Shown here piece after piece: positions 49,546 through 59,388 of a stretch of 64,000 bases of DNA. Source of the DNA: Ancylobacter lacus (GTDB taxonomy: Bacteria > Pseudomonadota > Alphaproteobacteria > Rhizobiales > Xanthobacteraceae). Made by a program: the position numbers and the translations under genes. The number at the start of each line of letters is the position of its first letter. Position 1 is the first letter of the stretch. The notes below the pieces were generated by a model. It saw nothing but the letters and a program-made list of their open reading frames with translations, was not told where the DNA came from and searched no databases. Where the stretch lies: NCBI RefSeq assembly GCF_018390635.1, contig NZ_JAHBGE010000063.1:1-64000 (forward strand). The letters run 5' to 3'.

Positions 49546-50313
49546 ATGGATCTCGAACGGCTCGGCAACCTCCTCATCCTCTACGGGCTCAACGTGCTCT
49601 ACGCCATCGGCCTCATGGTGGCGGGCTGGTGGATCGCGCGGCTGGTGGAGCGCCTTGTCCAGCGGGCGCTGGCGGCGACCCGGCGGGTGGACCCCACCAT
49701 CGTCGGCTTTCTCTCCAGCCTCGCCAGATATGCCGTGCTGGTGTTCGTCGGCATTGCGGTGCTGCAGCGCTTCGGCATCCAGACCACCAGCATCATCGCC
49801 GTGCTCGGCGCGACCTCGCTGGCGATCGGCCTGGCGCTGCAGGGCACGCTCTCCAATCTCGCGGCGGGGGTGATGCTGCTGCTGTTCCGCCCGTTCCGGG
49901 TGGGGGATGCGGTGGAGCTGGCGGGCCGGGCCGGCACGGTGAAGGGGCTGACCCTGTTCAACACCGAGCTGGCCGCCGGCGACAATGTGCAGGTGCTGAT
50001 TCCGAACGGGCAGGTGTGGGGCGCGGCCATCGTGAACCAGAGCGCCTATGGCGAGCGCCGGCTCGACCTCGCGGTGGAGCTGAAGCCGGACATCGACAGC
50101 GCCGCGGTGATGGCGGACGGGCTGGCCTTCCTGCGGGCCGACGCGCGGGCGCTCGCCACGCCGGCGCCGGGCGCGGGCTTCGGCAAGATCCTGATCGACC
50201 GGGTGGAGGTCGTGTTCTCCGCCTGGGCCCGCTCTGGCGATGTGGGGGCACTGAAGGCGGATCTGGCGAGCCATCTGCGCGAGCGCATGGCCGCCGCCCC
50301 GAAGCCGGGATGA
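49546..50313 (+). CDS. Small mechanosensitive channel, MscS family
   Basis: A 255-residue inner-membrane channel that opens under membrane tension to protect from osmotic down-shock. Three membrane helices (about 8-28, 53-75, 78-110) are visible; the pore helix carries the Gly/Ala packing pattern (GATSLAIGLALQGTLSNLAAG), followed by FRPFRVGDAVELAG and the beta domain with VLIPNGQVWGAAIVNQ. ATG at 49546 follows AGGAGAACGG. It starts 68 bases after the TfoX-like gene and may be read through from the suf operon. A tandem repeat begins in its last codons. Confidence 0.93.
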   Translation: MDLERLGNLLILYGLNVLYAIGLMVAGWWIARLVERLVQRALAATRRVDPTIVGFLSSLARYAVLVFVGIAVLQRFGIQTTSIIAVLGATSLAIGLALQGTLSNLAAGVMLLLFRPFRVGDAVELAGRAGTVKGLTLFNTELAAGDNVQVLIPNGQVWGAAIVNQSAYGERRLDLAVELKPDIDSAAVMADGLAFLRADARALATPAPGAGFGKILIDRVEVVFSAWARSGDVGALKADLASHLRERMAAAPKPG

Positions 50314-50388
50314 CGGGCGGCCACCGGCAGGGCCGGGATAACAGGCGGCCACCGGCAGGGCCGGGATAACAGGCGGCCACCGGCAGGG
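50305..50388 (+). repeat. Tandem repeat, three copies of 28 bases
   Basis: Unit CCGGGATAACAGGCGGCCAC followed by CGGCAGGG. Copies at 50305-50332, 50333-50360 and 50361-50388; the first has two changes and contains the MscS stop codon, the other two are identical. It looks like recent slippage or duplication. Confidence 0.9.
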
Positions 50389-50533
50389 CGGGCGGACGGC
50401 AGGCGGGCTGGCTGGCCGCCGCTTCCGTCTGGCTGCCGGGCGGCGGGCGGGCCTTCGCGTTGACGGGAAGCCCGCCTTCGCGTGCGAGGGGAGGCCCGGC
50501 CGCGTTCGAGGGGAGGCCCGGCGGGCCGCCGGC

Positions 50534-52180
50534 TCAGCCGGTCTTGAACTTCACCGGCCGCAGCAGGAAGGCCGGCAGGTGGGAGGTGTCGGCCGGCTCG
50601 TCGTTGCGGGCCGGGCGTTCCGCCGCCGGGCGGCGCGCGGTGGTGGGGTTCACCGGGGCGCGGGCAGGAGTGGTGCTGGCCGCGGCGCGGCCGGGGGCGG
50701 GGTTGGCCGCGGCGCGGGCAGGGGCGGGGTTGGTGGCGGCGCGGCCGGGGCTGGCCGGGGCGCGGGTGGGCCGGGCCTCGTCCTTCGCCGGGGCGGCGGC
50801 ATCGACCTGAGGCGCGCGGGCGGCGGCCGGCTTGCGGCGCGCGGCGGCCGGCGTGGCCGCCTCGACCTCGGCCTCCGCCACCTCGGGCGCGGCCTCGGCC
50901 GGGGTGGCCTCGGCGCCGCGACGGCGCGCGACGCGCGGACCACGGCGCTCGCCGCGCTCGCCGCCACGGTCGCTGCCACGTTCACCACCGCGCTCGCCGC
51001 GGCTGGAGCTGCGCTCGGTCCGCTCGGTCCGCTCGGCGCGCGGCGGCGCCTCGCCGAGAGCCGGCCCGCGCCACTCGATGGAGCGGCCGATCAGCTTCTC
51101 GATGGCGGCCAGCGACTTGACGTCGGCATGGGTGACGAGGGTCAGCGCGGCGCCGCTGCGGCCGGCGCGGCCGGTGCGGCCGATGCGGTGCACATAGTCT
51201 TCGGCGTGGTGGGGGGTGTCGTAGTTGAAGACGTGGCTCACCGCCGGGATGTCGAGCCCGCGCGCGGCGACGTCGCTCGCCACCAGCAGGGTGGCCTCGC
51301 CGGTGCGGAACTGGTCGAGCGCCTGCATGCGCGAGCGCTGGTCCATGTCGCCGTGCAGTGCCACCGCCTTGAAGCCGTGCCGGACCAGCGACTTGTGCAC
51401 CACCGCGACTTCGCTCTTGCGGTTGCAGAAGATGATGCCGTTCTGCAGGTTCTCGGCCGAGTTGATCAGCTCGCGCAGCGTCTCGCGCTTGCTGAAGTCT
51501 TCCTTGCCGGCGGCGACGAGCTGCTGGGTGATGGTCGAGGCGGTGGAGGAGGGGCGCGAGGCCTCGATCTGGACCGGGTTGGAGAGGAACTGCGCGACCA
51601 GCCGCTGGATTTCCGGCGGCATGGTGGCGGAGAAGAACAGGGTCTGCCGGGTGAAGGGCACCAGCTTGCAGACGCGCTCGATGTCCGGGATGAAGCCCAT
51701 GTCCAGCATGCGGTCGGCTTCGTCGATCACCAGGATCTCGATGCCCGACAGCAGCAGCCGGCCGCGCTCGACATGGTCGAGCAGGCGGCCGGGGGTGGCG
51801 ATCAGCACATCCACGCCGCGGACCAGCTTGGTGTCCTGGTCGCCGAAGGAGACGCCGCCGATCAGCAGCGCGACGTTCAGCTTGTGGTTCTTGCCGTATT
51901 TTACGAAATTCTCTTCCACCTGCGCGGCCAGCTCGCGGGTCGGCTCCAGAATGAGCGTCCGCGGCATGCGGGCCCGGGCCCGGCCCTGCTCCAGCAGGGT
52001 CAGCATGGGAAGGGTGAACGCGGCGGTCTTGCCGGTTCCGGTCTGGGCGAGGCCGAGGACGTCGCGGCGCGCCAGCACATGGGGAATGGCCTGGGCCTGG
52101 ATCGGCGTCGGTTCGGTGTAGCCTGCGTCGGCGACGGCCGAAAGCACCTTCTCGCTCAGGCCAAGTTCATTGAAAAGCAT
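50534..52180 (-). CDS. DEAD-box ATP-dependent RNA helicase, RhlE-like
   Basis: Unwinds RNA with ATP, in ribosome assembly or mRNA decay. The 548 residues carry every motif: Q motif (YTEPTPIQAQAIP), I (AQTGTGKT), Ia (PTRELA), Ib (TPGR), II (DEAD in VIDEADRMLD), III (SAT), V (ARGLD) and VI (HRIGRTGRAG). The helicase core ends near residue 380. The tail (about 385-548) is low-complexity: Arg/Glu/Gly repeats (RGERGGERGSDRGGERGER), then Ala/Pro repeats of about ten residues, which probably bind RNA. The tail DNA (about 50655-50770) is itself repetitive and likely variable in length between strains. A possible promoter lies upstream at 52298-52325. Confidence 0.95.
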   Translation of the reverse strand: MLFNELGLSEKVLSAVADAGYTEPTPIQAQAIPHVLARRDVLGLAQTGTGKTAAFTLPMLTLLEQGRARARMPRTLILEPTRELAAQVEENFVKYGKNHKLNVALLIGGVSFGDQDTKLVRGVDVLIATPGRLLDHVERGRLLLSGIEILVIDEADRMLDMGFIPDIERVCKLVPFTRQTLFFSATMPPEIQRLVAQFLSNPVQIEASRPSSTASTITQQLVAAGKEDFSKRETLRELINSAENLQNGIIFCNRKSEVAVVHKSLVRHGFKAVALHGDMDQRSRMQALDQFRTGEATLLVASDVAARGLDIPAVSHVFNYDTPHHAEDYVHRIGRTGRAGRSGAALTLVTHADVKSLAAIEKLIGRSIEWRGPALGEAPPRAERTERTERSSSRGERGGERGSDRGGERGERRGPRVARRRGAEATPAEAAPEVAEAEVEAATPAAARRKPAAARAPQVDAAAPAKDEARPTRAPASPGRAATNPAPARAAANPAPGRAAASTTPARAPVNPTTARRPAAERPARNDEPADTSHLPAFLLRPVKFKTG

Positions 52181-52297
52181 CTAGGGTCAATTCTGCGGCA
52201 GCGCACCGCTCACCGGAACCCCGAGCCGTAACCGGGGGCGGATTGCATCGTCTTCGCGCGGAGCGCATTTATTCGGTACAGCCGGACGACGCAACGC

Positions 52298-52325
52298 AAC
52301 ATATGCATTAAGCCCGCAGAGTCAA
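52298..52325 (-). promoter_or_regulatory. Possible promoter of the helicase gene
   Basis: On the minus strand: TTGACT, 16 bases, TATGTT, in an AT-rich patch about 120 bases before the helicase start. Confidence 0.4.
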
Positions 52326-52389
52326 TGATATTCACCGCTGTCAAGCCTTTTAACGGGCCGGTGCGGCGGTGGGGGCCGAAGGAAAGACC

Positions 52390-52890
52390 ATGAGCCGTGC
52401 CTTCGTGAACGAAGATTCCGGCACCGATGCGCTGCCCGAGCGCCCGGTGAGCCCGGCCCGCAACCTCGTCACCCGGCGCGGGCTCGCCCTCATCGAGCGG
52501 GAGATCGAGGTGCTGCGTGAGGCGCTGGCCACCGCCACCGTGGCGGGCGACCGCGACGCCATCGCCCGCGCCTCGCGCGATCTGCGCTACTGGTCGGCCC
52601 GCCGCGCCAGCGCCGAGCCGGTCGATCCGCCGGCGGAGGCCGAGCGCATCACGCTCGGCATGGCGGTGACGATCGAGGACGAGCAAGGCCGCCGCCGCAG
52701 CTACCGGCTGGTGGGCGAGGATGAGGCCGAGCCGCGGGCCGGCCGGATCGGCTGGAGCGCGCCGGTGGCGCGGCTGCTGCTGGGCCGCGCGGTCGGCGAC
52801 GAGGTGGAGCTGCCCTTCGGCACCGCCGAGATCGTGGCCATAGACCCCAGGCCCGAGCCGGTGGACAGCCCGCCGGCGCCGCAGCGCTGA
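52390..52890 (+). CDS. GreA/GreB-like transcription elongation factor domain protein
   Basis: A 166-residue protein with the C-terminal FKBP-like domain of GreA/GreB (about 85-155): ITLGMAVTIEDEQGRRRSYRLVG, GRIGWSAPVARLLLGRAVGDEVELPFG. The N-terminal helical part (about 30-75, TRRGLALIEREIEVLREAL) is shorter than in GreA but can form a coiled coil. Such proteins bind RNA polymerase; whether it can stimulate transcript cleavage, as GreA does, depends on acidic tip residues I cannot place with certainty. ATG at 52390 is preceded by GGAAAGACC. It is divergent from the helicase gene and 9 bases ahead of the LysE gene. Confidence 0.88.
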   Translation: MSRAFVNEDSGTDALPERPVSPARNLVTRRGLALIEREIEVLREALATATVAGDRDAIARASRDLRYWSARRASAEPVDPPAEAERITLGMAVTIEDEQGRRRSYRLVGEDEAEPRAGRIGWSAPVARLLLGRAVGDEVELPFGTAEIVAIDPRPEPVDSPPAPQR

Positions 52891-52899
52891 GGCCGCGCC

Positions 52900-53529
52900 A
52901 TGCTGGTTTCACCCGACACCCTCGCCGTCTTCCTTCCCGCCGCCCTGGCGCTCAACCTCACCCCCGGCAACGACATGCTGTTCTGCCTCGGGCAGGGCAT
53001 GCGCGCGGGCTGGCGCGCCGGCATGGCGGCGAGCCTCGGCATCGCCACCGGCTCGCTGATCCACACGCTGGCGGCGGGCGTTGGCCTCGCCGCCCTGCTC
53101 GCCGCCCATCCCGGCGCGTTCGAGGTGATCCGCTGGGGCGGGGTGGGCTATCTCGTCTGGCTCGCGGTGCAGAGCGTGCGCCATGCCGGCGATCCGGTCG
53201 CGGCGGCCGCGGCGGGGCCGGGCGGGTGCTGGACGGCATGGCGCGAGGCGGTGGTGGTGAGCCTGCTCAATCCCAAGGTCGCGGTGTTCATGCTGGCCTT
53301 CCTGCCGCAGTTCGTCGACCCCGGCCGCGGCTCCACCTTCCTGCAGTTCCTCCTGCTCGGCAGCCTGTTCAACGCCGGCGGCACCGCGGTGAACCTGCTG
53401 GTCGGCGGCTTCGCCGGGCGGATCGGCGGGTTTCTGGAGTCCCGCCGCGCGGTCGCCCGGGGCCTGCGCTACGCCACCGGCGCGATCTTCCTCGGCCTCG
53501 CCGCCCGCATCGCGCTGGAGCGCCGCTGA
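52900..53529 (+). CDS. LysE/RhtB family amino-acid exporter
   Basis: A 209-residue inner-membrane exporter with about six hydrophobic helices. The family signature ALNLTPGNDMLFCLGQGMRAG (near residues 18-38) and the middle segment SLLNPKVAVFMLAFLPQFVDPG are clear. Members export amino acids such as lysine, homoserine or threonine; the substrate is not predictable. The start is 9 bases after the GreA/B-like stop, so the two are co-transcribed. Short direct duplications (GCCGCTGAGCGGCGCG) follow its stop at about 53522-53575. Confidence 0.93.
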   Translation: MLVSPDTLAVFLPAALALNLTPGNDMLFCLGQGMRAGWRAGMAASLGIATGSLIHTLAAGVGLAALLAAHPGAFEVIRWGGVGYLVWLAVQSVRHAGDPVAAAAAGPGGCWTAWREAVVVSLLNPKVAVFMLAFLPQFVDPGRGSTFLQFLLLGSLFNAGGTAVNLLVGGFAGRIGGFLESRRAVARGLRYATGAIFLGLAARIALERR

Positions 53530-53611
53530 GCGGCGCGGGAATCAAACCGGCGCCGCTGAGCGGCGCGCGGAAGCCGTCGGCGGGCGCGAGAAGCCGGCGC
53601 CGCCGCCGGCG

Positions 53612-55678
<2,067 letters not shown>

Positions 55679-55769
55679 GAAGGGCGATGTTCCGTGCGTG
55701 AGCGCGATTCGGCGGTGCCGGGCACTATGCCAGCCCAAGGCGGCGACAGGAACATGTCGTGAACGCGGA

Positions 55770-56054
55770 TCAGCGCGACAGACGCTTCCTGTTGGCTTTC
55801 ACCTTCCGGCGATACATCGCTAGCACCTTAGGGGCGGCGCGGTCGAGCGTCCCGGCCGCCGCGGCCCGGGCGAGCTGGGCCTGCGCCTCGCCGAGCGCGC
55901 CGGCCTTCTCGCTCACCATGCGCACGGCCTCCCGGCCGGACTGGGGGTGGCCAGCGGCGAAGCGGGCGAGCCGCAGCGCGATGACGGCGTTGGCCTCCTG
56001 CGACAGCCGCATCATGTCGAGGCCGAGGGCGAACCAGCGGGCAGGGGTCATCAT
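55770..56054 (-). CDS. Small alpha-helical protein, function not recognised
   Basis: I do not recognise this protein of about 94 residues. It is Ala/Arg-rich and predicted wholly helical: MTPARWFALGLDMMRLSQEA at the start, then AQAQLARAAAAGTLD and a strongly basic end (MYRRKVKANRKRLSR). The composition resembles phasin-like or granule-associated small proteins, and a PHA synthase gene lies 3 kb away, but there is no motif to prove this. ATG at 56054 (or the next codon, 56051) was chosen because upstream residues in frame are Pro/Arg-rich and not protein-like. It is preceded by divergent sequence toward the acyltransferase gene. Confidence 0.65.
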   Translation of the reverse strand: MMTPARWFALGLDMMRLSQEANAVIALRLARFAAGHPQSGREAVRMVSEKAGALGEAQAQLARAAAAGTLDRAAPKVLAMYRRKVKANRKRLSR

Positions 56055-56241
56055 CGGCCGGCATCTCCTCGCACGCCACCCGGTCGGGAACGGCTCCTTC
56101 ATATGGCGCGGCGGTTCGCTGCGACAAGCGGAGACATCCCCATGGGCCGGGAGGTCGGATGGTTGACGTAAGGGCGCCGGCGGCGGAAGGTCCCGGTGCG
56201 GCACCGCGCGCGTCTGGCGGGGTGGGCTCTGGGGGGAGCGT

Positions 56242-57381
56242 GTGGCGGGCGGACGTTTGCTCTATCTCGATTCCGCGCGCGGGCTGCTGATGCTGCTCGG
56301 CATCCCCTATCACGTGGCGTTGATCTATTCGCCCGACATCCCGCGCGACATCCACGCGGCCGACGGCAGTCTGATCGTGCAGTGGATCGGTGGCACGATC
56401 CACGCGTTCCGCATGCCGGCCTTCTTCATCGTTGCCGGCTTCTGCGCGGCGCTCGCGCTGGAGCGCCGGGCCGATGGCCCGGCCTGGCTGCTCGGCCGCT
56501 GCATCAAGCTGGGGCTGCCCTTTTTCGCCGGCATGGTGCTGCTGAATCCGATCCAGATGTACGCCAGCGCGCTGGCGCAGACGGCGACGCCCGCCGCCGC
56601 CTTCGACGCCTTCCTCGTCATGCTGCAGACCCCCGGCCGGCACTGGGTGCGGCATCTGTGGTTCCTGCCCGTGCTCGTCATGCTGTCGGCCGGTCTGGCG
56701 CCGGCCTGGCCGGCGCTCCGTCGCGGGCGTGCGGCTATCCGCGCGTTCGCCGGCCCGAGGCTGCGCGGGCGCGCGGGCCTCGCGGCTTTGATGGTGGCAC
56801 TGGCGGCCTGGCAGATCCTGCTGCTGCTGGTGATGCGCCATGGGGACACCGATCTCGCGCTGCTGGAGGGCTTCGTCGACCTGCGCGCGGTGCTGTATTT
56901 CGCACCCTATTTCACCCTCGGCGCGGTGCTGCAGATGACGGCGGGCCTCGCCCGCCTGCCGGCGGACCGCTGGGTGGCGGCCCTCGGCGCCGCCGCGCTC
57001 ATCGCCTATCTCAGCCTCTATCCACCCGGTACGGCGGCCGTGGCCTATCTGTTCGAAGCGGCGAGCGCCTTTACGGCGGTCGCCATGTTCGCCCTGCTGA
57101 TCGGGCTGTGCCGGCGCCATCTCGACCGCCCGTCGCGGGTGATCGGCGTGTTGGTGCGCCTGTCTTTCCCGATCTATCTCATCCATATGCCGATCGTGTC
57201 GGTGCTGGGCCTCGTCATGAAGGATGCCGCACTCGATCCCGTTCTCGGCTTCGGGATCATGAGCCTCGTCGTGCTGGCCCTCAGCACCGCCGTCGCCGGC
57301 GCGGCGCTTCGTCTGCGCCTCGGGCAAGCGCTGTTCAACGGTGCGGTGCGTGCCGTGCCGGTCCGGCGCCTGGCGCGGTAG
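56242..57381 (+). CDS. Acyltransferase family 3 membrane protein (OpgC/MdoC-like)
   Basis: A 379-residue integral membrane protein with about ten helices. The start (GRLLYLDSARGLLMLLGIPYHVALIY) and HAFRMPAFFIVAGFCAALAL match the acyltransferase-3 family, in which the His and Arg of such motifs act in acyl transfer across the membrane. The central HWVRHLWFLPVLV is typical of the glucan-modifying OpgC/MdoC branch, which succinylates periplasmic glucans; that substrate is a guess, since no opgGH genes are in view. The start is GTG at 56242 after a GGGGGGAG site. It is followed by argC after 91 bases. Confidence 0.88.
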   Translation: MAGGRLLYLDSARGLLMLLGIPYHVALIYSPDIPRDIHAADGSLIVQWIGGTIHAFRMPAFFIVAGFCAALALERRADGPAWLLGRCIKLGLPFFAGMVLLNPIQMYASALAQTATPAAAFDAFLVMLQTPGRHWVRHLWFLPVLVMLSAGLAPAWPALRRGRAAIRAFAGPRLRGRAGLAALMVALAAWQILLLLVMRHGDTDLALLEGFVDLRAVLYFAPYFTLGAVLQMTAGLARLPADRWVAALGAAALIAYLSLYPPGTAAVAYLFEAASAFTAVAMFALLIGLCRRHLDRPSRVIGVLVRLSFPIYLIHMPIVSVLGLVMKDAALDPVLGFGIMSLVVLALSTAVAGAALRLRLGQALFNGAVRAVPVRRLAR

Positions 57382-57472
57382 CGAGGAGCTGTCTTCCGTC
57401 CGTCGCGCAACGGGTGTAAGTGCGCGCTCTTGCTGTGCGGTCCCGCTGGAGGACCCGGAAGGGAGAGTGGAG

Positions 57473-58525
57473 ATGGAAAAGGCGGCGCGCATCGCGATCC
57501 TGGGAGCCTCGGGCTATACCGGCGCCGAGCTGGTGCGCCTGCTGGTCCGCCATCCCCGCGCCGAGATCGTCGCGCTCACCGCCGACCGCAAGGCCGGCCA
57601 GAGCATGGCCGAGGTGTTCCCGCAATTCGCGCCGCTGAAGCTGCCGACCCTCGTCAGCATCGACGCGGTGGACTGGTCGGGCGTCGACCTCGCCTTCTGC
57701 GCGCTGCCGCACGGCACCACCCAGCAGGTCATCAAGCGCACCTTCGAGGTGGCGCCGCATATCAAGGTGGTGGACCTCTCCGCCGATTTCCGGCTGCGCG
57801 ATCCCGGCGCCTATGAGCAGTGGTACGGCCACCCGCACCAGGCGCTCGACCTGCAGCAGGAGGCGGTCTACGGCATCGTCGAGCTGTACCGCGAGGATGT
57901 GCGCAAGGCCCGGCTCGTCGCCAATCCCGGCTGCTACACCACCACCGCCATCCTGCCGGTGGTGCCGCTGATCGAGGCCGGCGCCATCGACCCCGAGCAT
58001 GTGGTGATCGACGCCAAGAGCGGCGTCACCGGGGCCGGGCGCTCGGCCAAGGAGTCGCTGCTCTACACCGAGGTGACGGACGGCATGCACGCCTATGGCG
58101 TCGGCGGCCACCGCCATACCGCTGAATTCGATCAGGAATTCTCCCGCGCCGCGGGCCGCGCCGTGGTGCCGACCTTCACCCCCCACCTCATTCCCATGAG
58201 CCGGGGCATCTACGCCACGATCTACCTGAAGGCGGTGGCCGGTGTCGGCGCGGCGGGGGTGCACCGCGTGCTGGCGGAGTTCTACGCCGGCGAGACCTTC
58301 GTGCACGTGCTGCCGCTCGGGCAGGTGCCGCAGTCCCGCTTCGTCAAGGGCTCGAACATGGCGTTCATCGGCGTGGTGCAGGACCGCGCCGCCGACCGGG
58401 TCATCGTCGTCTCCACCACCGACAATCTGGTGAAGGGCGCCTCGGGACAGGCGGTGCAGAACATGAACGTGATGCTCGGCTTCCCCGAGACGATGGGGCT
58501 GGAGCAGATCGCGCTGTTCCCCTGA
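57473..58525 (+). CDS. argC: N-acetyl-gamma-glutamyl-phosphate reductase
   Basis: Third step of arginine synthesis: NADPH reduction of N-acetylglutamyl phosphate to the semialdehyde. The 350 residues show the NADP loop ILGASGYTGAELVRLL, the active-site Cys154 in NPGCYTT, the dimer/substrate motif GVTGAGRSAKESLLYTEV, and KGASGQAVQNMNVMLGFPE at the C-terminus. ATG at 57473 follows GGGAGAGTGGAG. The neighbours are not arginine genes, so the pathway is dispersed, as is usual in this order. Confidence 0.97.
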   Translation: MEKAARIAILGASGYTGAELVRLLVRHPRAEIVALTADRKAGQSMAEVFPQFAPLKLPTLVSIDAVDWSGVDLAFCALPHGTTQQVIKRTFEVAPHIKVVDLSADFRLRDPGAYEQWYGHPHQALDLQQEAVYGIVELYREDVRKARLVANPGCYTTTAILPVVPLIEAGAIDPEHVVIDAKSGVTGAGRSAKESLLYTEVTDGMHAYGVGGHRHTAEFDQEFSRAAGRAVVPTFTPHLIPMSRGIYATIYLKAVAGVGAAGVHRVLAEFYAGETFVHVLPLGQVPQSRFVKGSNMAFIGVVQDRAADRVIVVSTTDNLVKGASGQAVQNMNVMLGFPETMGLEQIALFP

Positions 58526-58552
58526 TCGGGAAACGTGTTCTGAGGCAATGGC

Positions 58553-59371
58553 TTACGGCGCCGGGCGCGCCGTATAGGCGGGCGTGAGCGCGCCGTTCTG
58601 CCAGCTATAGCGGGCCTCGCAGGACGCCCCGGCAGGGGCGTTGCACAGGCTGCGATCCACCGTGAGCGAGAGCCGGGTGGCGTCGGTGTCCTGCACCAGG
58701 GTCGGGGTCGCGCCGCGGGCGCCGACCGGGTGGGCGAAGCGGGCGCTCGACAGCGCGATGTCGATGGCGCAGCCGTCATTGGCGCAGAAGGCGGTGGCGG
58801 CGCCGAGGCAGCGCAGGTTCTGCGTGTTCAGCACGAAATCCGGGATGCCGTCGTGGTCGAGGTCGGCGCTCATCATGTTCGGCCAGGAATTGTCGGAGAG
58901 CTGCCCGCCGAGCCGGTTGCAGGCGGCGTTGTAGGAGCCGATCAGGTCCATCACCGGCTGGGGCACGGGTGGCGGCGCGGGCGGAGCCGGATTGTCCGCC
59001 GCCTTCGCCAAGTCACTCAGATTGCTCGTTATTCCCTGCTTCAGCGCGCTGATTCGGGCGGCGTAGGCCCGGGTCAGGCAGCCGGCATCCCCGCCACAGG
59101 CGGCGCGCGTGGCGAGGAAGGCGCGGGCCTCGTCGCGGCGGTTGCCGCTGGCGCCCATCAGCAGGGGCAGGCGGGAATAGGTGAACCACAGCGCGCCCAG
59201 CTCGGTGTCGAGTTCCGACAGGTTCGGGTTGGCGCAGACGGCGATCTCGTCGGGCGCGCGGGCCTTGGCGCAGTCGAAGCTCGTCGCCCCGGCAGGTCCG
59301 CCGCCTCCCGCCACCACCCCCGCCAGCGCGAGGAGGATCGGCACGGTGAGGGGAACGATGCGTCCGGCCAT
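58553..59371 (-). CDS. Exported LprI/DUF1311-like protein
   Basis: A 272-residue exported protein. The signal peptide (MAGRIVPLTVPILLALAGVV) ends near AGAT; the mature N-terminus FDCAKARAPDEIAVCANPNLSELD matches the LprI/DUF1311 family, whose members include lysozyme inhibitors and DUF1311 envelope proteins. Cys pairs in this part probably form disulfides. The C-terminal half (about 145-272) holds a calcium-loop-like DLDHDGIPDFVLN and further Cys; its function is unknown. It lies 17 bases after phaC on the same strand, so it may be co-transcribed. The frame upstream of this start is antisense-type sequence inside phaC. Confidence 0.82.
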   Translation of the reverse strand: MAGRIVPLTVPILLALAGVVAGGGGPAGATSFDCAKARAPDEIAVCANPNLSELDTELGALWFTYSRLPLLMGASGNRRDEARAFLATRAACGGDAGCLTRAYAARISALKQGITSNLSDLAKAADNPAPPAPPPVPQPVMDLIGSYNAACNRLGGQLSDNSWPNMMSADLDHDGIPDFVLNTQNLRCLGAATAFCANDGCAIDIALSSARFAHPVGARGATPTLVQDTDATRLSLTVDRSLCNAPAGASCEARYSWQNGALTPAYTARPAP

Positions 59372-59388
59372 CCCGCGCCGGCGCCGGG

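Noticed and set aside
53522-53600. GC-rich repeats after the LysE gene as a terminator
   Set aside because: They are short direct duplications of GCCGCTGAGCGGCGCG with some hairpin potential but no T tract, so I do not call a terminator.
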